Shown here: positions 1-12,200 of the stretch, in pieces
Position numbering within the stretch: the stretch's first letter is position 1
Layout: each line of letters begins with the position of its first letter
From: Membranipora membranacea
Taxonomy: Eukaryota > Bryozoa > Gymnolaemata > Cheilostomatida > Membraniporidae
Direction of reading: 5' to 3'
Assembly (NCBI GenBank): GCA_914767715.1
Contig: OU612072.1
Location: 23,686,001 to 23,750,000 of the forward strand
Length of the DNA: 64,000 nt
The notes under the pieces: model-generated
Seen by the model: the letters and a program-made list of their open reading frames with translations, nothing else
The model's database searches: none
What the model was told of the DNA's origin: nothing
Position numbers and translations under genes: made by a program

Positions 1-175
1 GATTGGACTGTTTTCTCTAAAATCTGGAGGAAATAGTGAGATTTACAAAAAGTGGGAGGTGGGTGTAAAAATATGGAGGGTCACACCTAAATCGGGAGAC
101 TTGGCAAGTATGTTTGACTGATGAATGCTTACGATTTCCATGATGAAAAAAACATGAAAGATATCTGTTACGACT

Positions 176-256
176 GGAATTTGAACCCAGTCCTCCAGCG
201 TCAATGTCCATTGTAGTCATTATGAGCAAGCGCGCTATCCATTCAGCCGCCATATA
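176..256 (-). repeat. tRNA-like head of a SINE
   Basis: On the minus strand an A-box-like GGCTGAATGGATAGCGCGC is followed about 50 bp later by a B-box-like GGGTTCAAATTCC, with a long variable-arm-like stretch between (Ser/Leu type). It lacks a clean acceptor stem, so it looks like a SINE promoter rather than a working tRNA. Confidence 0.5.
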
Positions 257-616
257 CGATGATGAATGAATCAAAATCGGTATCCAATTTCGCATCAAGA
301 AATGCCCATCGATTCGATACATGCGAAAGTTGACTTAAATGCTAATCCATGTATGGATTGGGCCTAAAACTGATGTCATGTCGACATATGGAAACATAGC
401 GAATGAGCACTCTTCTCTTCTATCCACAGACTTTGTTACCGCAGATTGGGTGTATTTGTTTCAATGATTTAGAGAAAATTAGTGGCCCTCCAAATAAAGT
501 ATGTCATAATTTTATATTGCGGCAAATGATTGTTACCTATAATCAATGATGAACATTTGCATAAGACCACAACTTTACGTTCATATCAATTTGGACTGTG
601 AACCACTGTTTTCAAC

Positions 617-680
617 CATAGGACTGCCGCATTTCATCATTTCCACCAAGCCCAAAGTAAGGAAATACGGCAGTCCTATG
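617..680. repeat. Short hairpin
   Basis: Inverted arms of 19 bp around CATAGGACTGCCG (617-635 and 662-680, one mismatch), flanked on both sides by ttttcaac. Probably a tiny foldback insertion. Confidence 0.5.
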
Positions 681-2393
681 TTTTCAACGGTGAATTGTTT
701 CAAAGCACAGTATCATTGAAAATGCCTTTGATCGATCACAGCACTGACAGTACCTTTTTTAATATTCCAGTGAGAGTTCAACATTCTAAAATTTTGTCCG
801 AATAAACACAATATCAATGAAGAGGACGTTGTTTTGCTAAGACATATTAACTTAAACTCCTTGGGGCAATCGATACCTGAATGAGATGTGTCACATTTTG
901 GCCTATATATAGTCTAGATATCTTGGTATAGTACATAAACACTAGTGTGGTTAGTAAAATAACGATTCAATGTTAGCTGCTACCATGGTAAGGCGTTAAT
1001 CGATCTAATGCCATTTTATTTTTGTATGACAATATGATAACCTTCTCAATAAAAAAATTGGATCAACCTTCACGATTCTATTTTTCATACTGACACTGTA
1101 CTGCAGCTGTTTTGTAGTGCTTGCAATCTCAGAAATCACAGGGTAGACAGCTCAGTTATAGGAATGCTCAGTTGTAGCCTGAAACCTTTGACATGCAGGA
1201 TTAGCCATAAAAGCCAGTTTGATGGGTTGGATATTCATTCATTCGAGTTCACAATTACAAGATAATTCATTTAATAAGGTTGTTCCCTCTTGGAATATAA
1301 TGTAATGTCTAAAAGCAATGTAGCAAGGATGGAGCATTGATACACCTTTTGCAATAAACCTCGTTTTAGGTAATTCAGCTGCACAAGCTTACATGCTTTT
1401 ATCACATATTCCAACGCTGGAAAAATGGATCAAATTTGTTCTACCACTGATCAGCTACAACTTTATATTACATTCAGTCAAACAAGAGTAGGAGAGGATT
1501 TTTCCCAAATTTAAATTTAGTTTCTGATGCAAATCCTTACCAACAGTGTTTTTTCATGAGAGCCGCTGATTATACCTGTTTGCAAAAACAACTTACTATA
1601 TGCTAAAATCGAGCAGAGAGATCACTTATCCTTACTAGTCAGTCAGTTCACACAAGTTCAGAGTTTAGAACACGACAGTTGCTACTTGGTATACCACGGT
1701 CCACTTATCATAATAGCCTTATGGTATAGAGTGCACTGGTGTTATAAGACTGGTTGGCAGAGAATACCCCCTCACTTATCTAGAGTACGCAGCATATTCA
1801 TATAAAGTGATATGAAGCAATACTAAGACTAGGAGCGGGAAGTTTTATGCTTGACTGGTTTGGCTTATTTTATGATCATACCGGAGACTATAGCTTTAAG
1901 TATCTATGGTCTCGGGTCATACCATTTTCATGGGTGATCTGTTTCCCTTGCCTGGGAAGGGGGGGGGGGGGGGTCAATGGGCAAAAGTCTGGAGGGCTCA
2001 GACTAATCTGTTACCCAGCTTTCTTATCTGAGAAACAAGGGTTATGGGGTTTGAATGGCTATCAAAACTGTGGGTTGGAGAACTATTGCCTTAACCCTGA
2101 ACCCAGATTTGTATTAGACTATAATCGTTTACTGGACTAATGTGTGAAGTGCTTTTAATACAAGGTTACCCTGTTAGCGTAACAGAGTTAAAATAAACAT
2201 ACAGGAATATGATGGTGTAGTAATACCAGACTAAAATAATAAAAAGTTCTCAAACTGCCGTTGTACATAAAAATGAAGAAAATACACTATGATCTAAGCA
2301 AACATCGAAAACTCGAACACATGTCAACAACTTATAAAACTTAAAATGAGTCCTATTAGGGTATTTGTTCATGCTGTGATTTTGTCGTGCATT

Positions 2394-2498
2394 CTAGTCA
2401 TTCTTCTCAGATGAATCCTGCTTTGTTCGCTCTGATGATGGGCTGAAATAATTCATCAAAGTTTGAGAAGATGCTGGCTTCTTACTACTTGTAGGGGT
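2394..2498 (-). CDS. DTL: DTL coding exon 14, C-terminus with PIP-box-like motif and stop
   Basis: Encodes TPTSSKKPASSQTLMNYFSP and SSERTKQDSSEKND, then TAG. SQTLMNYF fits the spacing of a PCNA-interacting PIP box (hydrophobic at position 4, YF at 7-8). It has Ser rather than Gln at position 1; human CDT2 also has a non-Gln first residue in its C-terminal PIP box. The motif fits the PCNA-coupled role of the protein. Confidence 0.85.
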   Translation of the reverse strand, partial: TPTSSKKPASSQTLMNYFSPSSERTKQDSSEKND

Positions 2499-5400
2499 CT
2501 GTAATACAATGAAAATACAAACCATTATTATTTATTTGTCAATAAATCGCTAAAAAATATGTCATTACAGTCTGAAAGTGGAAGTCATTAAACGAAGAGT
2601 TGCTGCAATCTAACAGAGCATACAGTGTGCCTGGCCTAGTTTAAGTGCTCAAACGGTGCAAGATGCTGGTAGAGGCATTTCATTATCAACCACTTTCTCC
2701 CCACTTTCCCACTTCCCCACTTTCTCTTTATGGGTATATACTTAAACGGAGGGGAGAAAGTGGTTGATAATGAAATGCCTCTACCAGCATCTTGCACCGT
2801 TTGAGCACTTAAACTATGCCTGGCCTAATTCTCATCAATCATAATGTCAACCAGCACTAGCATGACAACTGAAAGTAAGCTTCAACATGTCTGATGAAGT
2901 ATAAATAAATATATACGAAGAGCTGGCACAATTCACAACTATGGTTAGATAACAACCGGTTGGATACATTCACAAGCATGTCCCTCGCCTTATCCCTGAG
3001 AAAAGGCAGCGAGATGGTGGTTGCCTTGAGATTGAGACTGCATTGGCAGCGCCAACTTTGCTCTCAGATGATAGACAGGTATTCAGCTGCCTGCAATCAC
3101 AGAATGATTGCTCCTACATAGTGTTTATTGTGGATTTTATTGAAGGATTGTTCACTTTTTTCCGATACAGAATCAACCATCGGGGTGAGACATCTTACCT
3201 TAGCCTGTGCCTTGGATGGCCTGCTGTGAAATGATTTAGAAGATGGGGTGGTGGCAGGCGAAGCCCTCTCCGAAGTACTTGGTGAACTGTGCTTCAACTG
3301 TCTCTCTGCAAATATTTGCATCATATAAAACAAACAGAGCCATGTAGCCGTCCAACTACAGGGAAATATTATCACGTCTAACGCACCGAATAGATAAACA
3401 CATCTATGATAGTCGGTAGTGGCATTCCATTGTCAAAGTGGCACTCAGTTTGCAGGCAGATCTGAATGCACCCTAAGCATCAAAAGAGCCCAATAGTCAG
3501 TAGATTCATAGCCTTGCTTGTTTAAGGAGAGGCGCTCTAACCAACTAAAATACCTATAAATTCCAATCAAGTAGCGGTCATCAGTCTGGACCATTCTTAC
3601 AGTCTGAGCCATTCTTACCTTGACTATACTGACTGAGCCATTCTTATAGTCTGGACCATTCTTACTTTTACTACACTGACTGAGCCATTCTTACAGTCTG
3701 GACCATTCTTACCTTGACTATACTGACTGAGCCATTCTTACAGTCTGGACCATTCTTACCTTGACTATACTGACTGAGCCATTCTTACAGTCTGGACCAT
3801 TCTTACCTTGACTATACTGACTGAGCCATTCTTACAGTCTGGACCATCCTTACCTTGACTATACTGACTGAGCCAGTCTGCTCTCTGCCTCCTCCTGCTG
3901 CTGTTACAGGAGTTCTCTTTATTCTGACGTCTCGGAGTTTGAGGATCTAATACTGAGTTAGGCAGATTAGCTGTAGGTGATGAGAAATCTATCTGACAAC
4001 CTTTAAAATATAGAATAAAATAGTATTATTAGAATAAAATATAAAAAAAAATTTACATTGAATCACAGAAATTTCAAGGAATAAATAAGACAATGTAGAC
4101 CAAAAAGGCCAAAAAATCTGACTGGTATTGTTGGAAAGGGTTTAAGAGGGAGGGTAGTCGTACTTACTCAGTTCATTAAAAGTATTGGGTGATTTTGGTG
4201 ATTACCTCCTCCTGACCAAACTTTGAACTTCACTCTAGGGAAGTGTATTTATCATGGGTGAACTAAACCCACGTATAATTATGTATTATACCAATATAAA
4301 CCCAATGAGCCACAATAATATTAAAAAAAATATTATTTCTCAAAGAATTCTACAAAAAACAGCCGTCACTAACAAAGTAATGTATTGTACACCTACTTCC
4401 AATAGTCCGATTACTTCCAAATTTCTTTTGGTTATTCAGAATAGGGCTGTCCAGATATGCTGATTTTTGCATCATTGTAAGTTGCATGCAAGCAAAATGT
4501 AACATGTATATCTGTTTTTTGAAAGTATGCCTGATGTGTGCTTACGATTGCGCAATACACCAGAGACCTTAGCCTTTGATATACTCTCTTTGTCTAAACA
4601 AAGCCTCTTCTATAACAAGCTTTCAATTCAACCGATGTATGAGGCACAATAATCCTATGTCCCAAATGCGACAAGTACAATAATTATAATCTGCTACTGG
4701 TAGCCTTACACCGTGATTACCAAAGATTATAAATTGTTAATACTACATTTTACAAAATATTCTGATCATGAAATAAATTATTCGAATTCAGTAATTTAGC
4801 AGGAAATCTCATCATTCAACATCAAATGTGGAAATAAGTCTTAGGCACAAATGGTCTTGATTGGTTTCCCATCTTATTTCAACGATTAATATCTCGACAA
4901 AATTTTTATTCATGTGTAGTTTAGTTGTAATTTCAGGTATATATAGGTTTTTTTCACCTTTGTCAAACATCTGATCGTCCAGAAAGTGCTTGAGTTTTAT
5001 ACTATTCAATCGACTTGCTCCACGACCAGTAGAGCCTCCTGAGTCAAGCTACTAGAAGTGCAAGGCAAGCTAGTGCAACCATGATGTGAATGGCTATTAT
5101 TATTATTATTATTACAATTTTACATGACACATGCCTCCAAAATATGCTGACTCTGTGGGTTCGGAAAGATCTTCTTTGTAATTTTGTGATGGCTTATTTA
5201 GTCAACACAAACGGGTATGAATCTTTCAATTTAGAAATTGTGGTTAAAATAGATTATATTTTATTAGCTTCGATTGTTTGATGCAGAAAGCGTGCTATCA
5301 AGAAGGAGATGGATTTATGAGTTGGTGACATACGTTAAGAGTGTCAGTCGCACAGCGTGCATGCGTTGGAGGTCATGGGTTTGGTTAGCCCCGAGGGCTT

Positions 5401-8400
5401 GTCATTTGGGATGCATGGGTTTCTCTTTGATTACAGATTTTAGCAAGAAGCTGATCTATGAATACTGAATTGCAATCTAACTATTATGATAAATGGAAGG
5501 TTACCAACATATGTGCATGTCTTGGTACTGAGCATAGGGATTCATAAGTTAAACTTGAGATAGGAGCTGGAAAGTGTTTAACACAGCGTAATTCATTATG
5601 CTAGCAATATCAATTGTAAGCAGAGGCTGTACACACAGCATTCTTCTCATAGAGTGTTATCATGTGTTGCTATTCATAATAAAATATGTAACTGTGTGGC
5701 TAATTAAAATTGTTTTTAAAAACAGGCGCATGAGCTATTGTTTGGTGACAAGATTAAGTCGACATAATCTCATAGTTGTGTTGGTTTGTGATGGTTTGTG
5801 TTGTCGCAATGTCTCTCGCTGTTTAGTCATACAATCAAATGATTTACTTTGTAGTGCTCTCATATTTACAGCTAGGCATACTATTTATTTATTTATTTAT
5901 AGAGGCTTACAAAAGGATGGCTAATAGTTTAGGTTAGCACAATACGATTTTGAATATCTTTGCTCTCTGTATGGCATCACAGCCATTAACACAGTGAGCA
6001 ATATCCTCATGACAGTAGATACCATAGTAAAAATCTTGCATACTGTGATTCATCTGGATACCCAACTAACCATATTGACTTCAAGCTGTTGATGGCATAT
6101 GACCGAGGAGCTATTGGTGACTGCATTTGAAAAAATTCTAACTCAAATTAAGCTGCAAAACAAAATCCCTCCCCTGCCTTCTCTTGTCTTCACCTGATTG
6201 ATTTGATTGATTTATTACATATCACAGACAATATTACCAGGGCTCTCAACCACTCAGGTTTAGCCCGAGTTACTCAGATTTTTGGGTTTAACTCAGGCTT
6301 GCCAGGGGATTTTAGAATGTGAGCTAAAAACTCAGATTTTGCTTGTTGGCAGAGATGAATAATATATAAACAATGCTAAATGTTGCCTTTCAATAATTTA
6401 TGTCATATTATTAATAAATGATCAGGTATTAGATTCTAATTGTGATAAGCAATGCTCTCACTGCGCTGCCTATTCAAGTCATTTATGTGAAATTGATATG
6501 GCTAAATTCCAATTTGCATTTGAGAATGCTTTTAAAATTTAGCTTGTAATGAACTTGACATGATTGAATGAATCTAGTCTTTAATTTGAATATCAACACA
6601 TTACACCCCAACTTGCCTTTCTGTCAAAGCATTTCGGTTCAGACTGAGATGACATGCATATTTGATCACAGGGTCAACACTGCTTGATGTTGTAAGCAGA
6701 TAGTTGGACATTTATATCATTGGAAGGTGGCAAAATAATGCGCTTCCCCAGGAAAGTCTTATCTGCTTGTTTAATAGCCGATAGATTGACTTTCAGCTTG
6801 GCAGCGTTTTAGTATTGAGAAGCCATGTTCTCGGGCATTACTAATAATATCCAAAGTGATTGTATCTAAATTATTTTTTGGTGTGGATAGTTGTGACAGC
6901 CCATTGAAATAATTAATTCATTGGTGACATGGAATTTCCAACTGCATTGTCAATTTGTTCAAGTGGTGTTTTCTGATGGTTGCTGACAGCAGCTCAGGAT
7001 TGGTTTGCTTGTTGTTGAAGTCGCTTTCTTTATTTATTGCGTTTGCCTCTTATTGTGTACTCTATTCTAGATCACCTTGCTTGCATTGCTAATTTTTGGC
7101 AGAGATGAATAATAAAGATAACATCAAACTTTTGCATGAGAATTATGTGTGGTATTTGTTGTGGGTATTTGATTTCATTTGTGATAAGCTACGCTCTTAC
7201 TGCACTGCCAATCCCAGTGATTTGCGAAATAAATTATTGTGGCTAAATAGAAATTTGAATTTTAGGAATGTTAAAAAAGTGATTTTGCGGGTGAACCGGA
7301 TAAATCCAGGCAACATCAAACTTTTGCATGAGAATAATGTGTGGTATTTGTTGTGGGTATTTGATTTCATTTGTGATAAGCTATGCTCTTATTGCACTGC
7401 CAATCCCAGTGATTTGCAAATAGATTATTATGGCTAAATAGAAATTTGAATTTTAGGAATGTTAAAAAAGTCATTTTGCAGATGAACTGGATAAATCCAG
7501 GCAATGATTTCAATAGCATCACATTACATCAATTATATGCCTTTCTACTCTGGCGGCTCGATTCGTCAGCCTTTAAATCAATATTTTTACAAACATATTT
7601 TTACATCATGGGGATTCATTTTCACCTGTGGCGATGGCCTTGGTTAGTCCATATGAATTGGTTCATCTGGATCGAATCTAAAGTTATTTGCGATTTTATG
7701 TTTACAAGAAATGCTCTAGGTTTTTATTGATTTACTTGCTATCACAAACATGAAATGTTGCGAGAAAAGGATGCATATACTTTGTCATTAAAGGAGCTTA
7801 CTACTAATGTATGGAACTTGCATTTGAGGGCATCGCTCTAGAAAATTTTGTATGATGTGATGCTCATTAGCAAAACAGCACAATAATATCGAGGTCGCCT
7901 AGGTCAAGCCTCAAACATTAAAAACTTTTCTTAGTAATTTCTTGTTTATGGCACATATGCTCGTGTGCAAAACAGGCAGACAATACATCAAGAGGGAAAC
8001 TACAAAACTTTTGAACATCATGGAAGCTTATGGCTTTGTACTTAGATGCAACATTTTTTTAACAACATACATTCTTTGACTTGCTTTGCCAGCTATTATT
8101 TGCACATAATCATCTCAGGTATTTCACCCGACAATTTTTCGGTGCCATCTCAGACGTACCCTCAGCTGTTTATGCTCAGGGCGTTTTACACCTTTAAAAT
8201 ACCACTATGAGACATTTAATATCAAAACTCAGGTTTCGAATCCTCCCAGGTTGAGAGCCCTGATATTACATAATCAAATAGTAACTAGAAACCAGAAGGA
8301 TTTTATATCTGATATAATATGCCTTCATAATAACAATACTACTACTATTAAAGATTCTTTGAGGGAAGGATTTGGGATTTTAACGTGACATTTATTTTCG

Positions 8401-9210
8401 CACAAATCAGAAGCACCGCCCAATCTATTCTTAAAAATTTTACTTGAAAGACATTAATTTATGTTTGAAACAACGCTAAAAATCTTCAATAATTTTTAAT
8501 TGACATTGTTTCCTCAATCAATCCTTGTTTAAAATGTGATAGTGTCAGGCCTTCTTGTGTATTTCTTAGGATTGAAATATTTCATAACTGTTTGATGGGT
8601 TTCCCTGGCTTAAATTTAATTCATATCGCTGGGTAAGGTCGGTTGACACAAGTAGGCCTACCAGTAGATGAATTATGCGACCTCATTTAATCCCCCCACT
8701 CAAAAACTTTGACCCCATCCAGCAAAAATTAAAACCAGTAGTATCAAATTTGGATTGGAAATAGTAAATCAAGTATCTATCGCTACCTATTCTCTTGCTA
8801 TCTTGCAGCTATCTTACGGAGAGTTATTTAACCAGATTGACACAATTGATTGTTCTGCTTGGTGCTTGGAGTTTGAAATAAAACCTGTATACAGGGAGAA
8901 CTTGTATGCTGGTATAATTACTGATATTTGGAGACATTAAATTTTGATCCTAGATTCTTCTTCTGTAAAGAATTCTCTCAGTTTTGTATGTCTACCTGGA
9001 TACAAGGACGGGATATGATAAATTAGGCAGAGTGGGATAACTTCTAATTCATAATAAGTACGACATTGTATGAAAATGAGAAGATAACTCTACAGCAACT
9101 TGAAGCCAAAATACTTTTAATGAACTGAGTATCACAGCCCCAATAGCTGTAACTAATTCTAAAGAAAGCTAGCAATTTCTCACCCTCATCACTTATACTG
9201 ACCTCAACAT

Positions 9211-9285
<75 letters not shown>

Positions 9286-12200
9286 AACTTAAGAGATGGC
9301 TAACATCAAGTTACCCCCAAAGTAACAAAATGCAAACTGACATTAATCATCTAAATGCCTGTGACTGAGGTATAGGAGAGAGGGGGAGAAGAGGGAGGGT
9401 AGTCCTGCTTATTTTGGCAGTTAGTAACTCTTAAGCCTGGTACCCATCAACTGCATAACTGTCCCAGGAACTCATCTGCGATCATGCACGACCACTTGTG
9501 CATTGCTGTGATTGATGGGTACAAAATACACAGAGATCGCGCGTTTACAAATACCTTCCCACGAAAGTAGAATTGATTCTACTTTCGTGCGATATATTGT
9601 GCGATATGTTGTGCTGCATTTTGTGGTACCTGAAATTCCTGAGATTAAAAAAGCACATTGGTGGGTACAAGATCAGATCGACAGACAGGGAGAGGTGGAT
9701 CCCCTGACACATAATAATGCTCATAATAATGCTCATGTTTTATAAGCCCATTATTTTTTTACCACTCAGGGAGGATTCTTGGCCGATGCACTGATTTACA
9801 CTCGTGGATAACTTTTCAGTTTGAGTTTGACTAAAAAAAGTATATTAGGTGCTCAAGTTGAAGCTCGGCAACACTGTCTGAACATTAGATTTATCCCTCA
9901 AACTCATATGTTATCTGACACATAAACACACCACGCTCCTACCTCTAACAGTATAGCTCACCTTTAACAGAAGTAGAGGGTGTAATGTTGACGATATGTT
10001 TACTGCTGTTATTTATACGTATAGGAGATATCGGACATGCTGTAGGAGTTGTTACCGTAGTTGAGGTACTACGGCTATGTTTAGGTATACAGCTCCCTGA
10101 TCTAGTACTGTGTATAGCCTCTGATCCAGTACTGTGTATAGCCTCTGATCTGAATCTCTTATTAGGAGAGGAAGGCTGAAAACCAGAAGACGGACTGGAG
10201 TCCAGAATCTTACGCTTAGCGCTGGATATACCACGGCTGGGCTTGTCTGTAAATATGATATATATAGAGAATTATTAGTTATATTACCCTTATGAGGGGG
10301 GCATCAGACACTGGTATGGATTGAGGGGGTCAAATCCAAGCATACCTGATAACGTGATGCTGACAACAGAAGTGAAAATTTGTGTCTTTAAATGGAACTA
10401 TGAACACTGGATATCGCTTTTACAATGCCAATTGTATCGACCTGGCTGTATCGAATTATCTGACATGTTTATTTAAAAAGTTGGACAATGGATTAAAACT
10501 GTCTTGGGCCAAAAGAATACTACTAGTGTTTATACCTGTAATCGAACCGGGCGTCATTAAACTGCTCCCTTCTTTTGAGAAGGCAAGACCATTTATCTAG
10601 ATATTTTTAATTAGCAGGAAAGGTGAGGTCATGATTTAGGCCTAAAGTCAATATGAGGTTATAAAGGTAGGTTATCTAGAATCTTTTTCGAGGACTTGAT
10701 TTTATCAGGCAGTTAGACGACGCCTCGTGTAATCACTTACTGAACCACTCAGGCCCTCAAGGTGACCTCGCCATGTTACTCTATACAGTCAGGGTTACAA
10801 AATAGGTTATCACAAAATAACTAGGCGTTTGTGAATTGTGTCACAGAGATAAGGGTTCTTGACAAATATGTCACAATCTTAGTTCAAACATGACCCATGT
10901 TAATCAAGAACATTTTACTGTTTACTCAATTCATAAAATGGAGATTAAGCTATGAACAAAATTAAATGCCTCGAGAACTATAGCGTAGAGTCATCATAAT
11001 ATGGTTGTGTTTCTGCGGAGTAATCTCCCTTAATTATTTACAGATGAGACCTTACTTTTTGCAAAGTTTTATATAAGCCATATAGGAAGCAGATGACAAC
11101 TTTTGCTCTGAAAACTCCGCAGTTTCAGCTAACGACAATTGACATAATTATTCCGTAATCCAAAAATTTGTCCTATATGCAGAGAAAAAAAAGTATCTGA
11201 AAATCTTAATTTTTAATACAATTAAAAATAAATAATAATGTATTAAAATATAAAAACCTGATCAGTCACAATGAAATTCGGTGTCAGAAAGGAAGGTGCC
11301 TTGAAATATGCAGCTAAATTATATATCTTAAGTTATTGTATTAAATATAGAATTGTTTTGTATTACAATAACTTGAAATATGTTATTCTGAATTTTTTTC
11401 TCCAACAAATAATTTCAGGCTGGATTAATATAATATTAAAAATTCAAAGCTAGAATATTATTATTTCTCTTTATTTTAATGATATATTTATTATATTATC
11501 TAATATAATAAATATCAAATTTTATTTGCAGTCAATTTTTGTCCCATAAAATGGGTCAGCATAACCTGCCTATTAAATTACCCTCATTTAGTTTTTATCT
11601 TGATTTCCCTGGCTGCCAGACCAAAAAGTGTGATCTGCTCCAATGATGGCTTATAAAAAAAAGTGCAAATTGATGGTCTCATCTGTTCAGCGCCCCCTAT
11701 AATAAGGGACAACTCTTGACACAACACCATTCTCTGATGTCATGAAAGAATGTTTGTAGTGTTTGGAGACCTGAACCCGGGTTAAGTGGAGTTACCTCGG
11801 CCAGCCCCTTTTCAAAGACAAGAATGTTTGTGGCCTCAATAGATTCTTTCGCGCAGTGCTATTATCAGCATGGAATTTTTGATTTGTTATGGTGAATGAA
11901 TTTTGTGTTTGATTAATCGGACTGTATTTTGGAGTTGTTCACTCCTTGTCTGAAATCCCAAATAATAAAATATCCTCCAATTTTCTGTTTTAGAATCCGC
12001 GATATGTATGGTTCAAGTAGTGCAAATGCAATGGTAGCAGATCTGGACTTATAATTGCTGATAATTCGGTTATTAAGGAGAGACTTCAAAAAACACAACT
12101 GAACTGTTGATCAACAATACCTCAGCGGTAAGTAGAGCTACTATCGTACAATGTGCGCTAGCCTCAACTACTGAGCACTGGTTTAGATTTGAGTTTGATG

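Larger units (their letters stand above)
1..2393. other. Region downstream of DTL, no gene seen
   Basis: No open frame longer than about 100 codons and no recognisable protein. Holds a tRNA-like SINE head (176-256), a short hairpin (617-680) and a run of 15 G (1959-1973). Part of it is presumably the DTL 3' UTR; no polyadenylation signal could be assigned with confidence. Confidence 0.5.

Noticed and set aside
176-256. Functional tRNA gene
   Set aside because: A and B boxes are present but no paired acceptor stem or clean anticodon arm. A SINE head fits better.
4188-4231. Possible extra DTL exon between exons 11 and 12
   Set aside because: Considered to repair a phase conflict, but its only open frame meets TGA before the gtaagt donor. 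Using the AAG acceptor at 4001 for exon 12 solves the conflict without it.
9044-9286. Minus-strand frame with (Gly-Trp-Leu-Ala)n
   Set aside because: Translation of an AGCC microsatellite; no gene context.
10052-10234. Alternative minus-strand frame in DTL exon 11
   Set aside because: It ends at a stop inside the exon and does not match the phase of exon 10.
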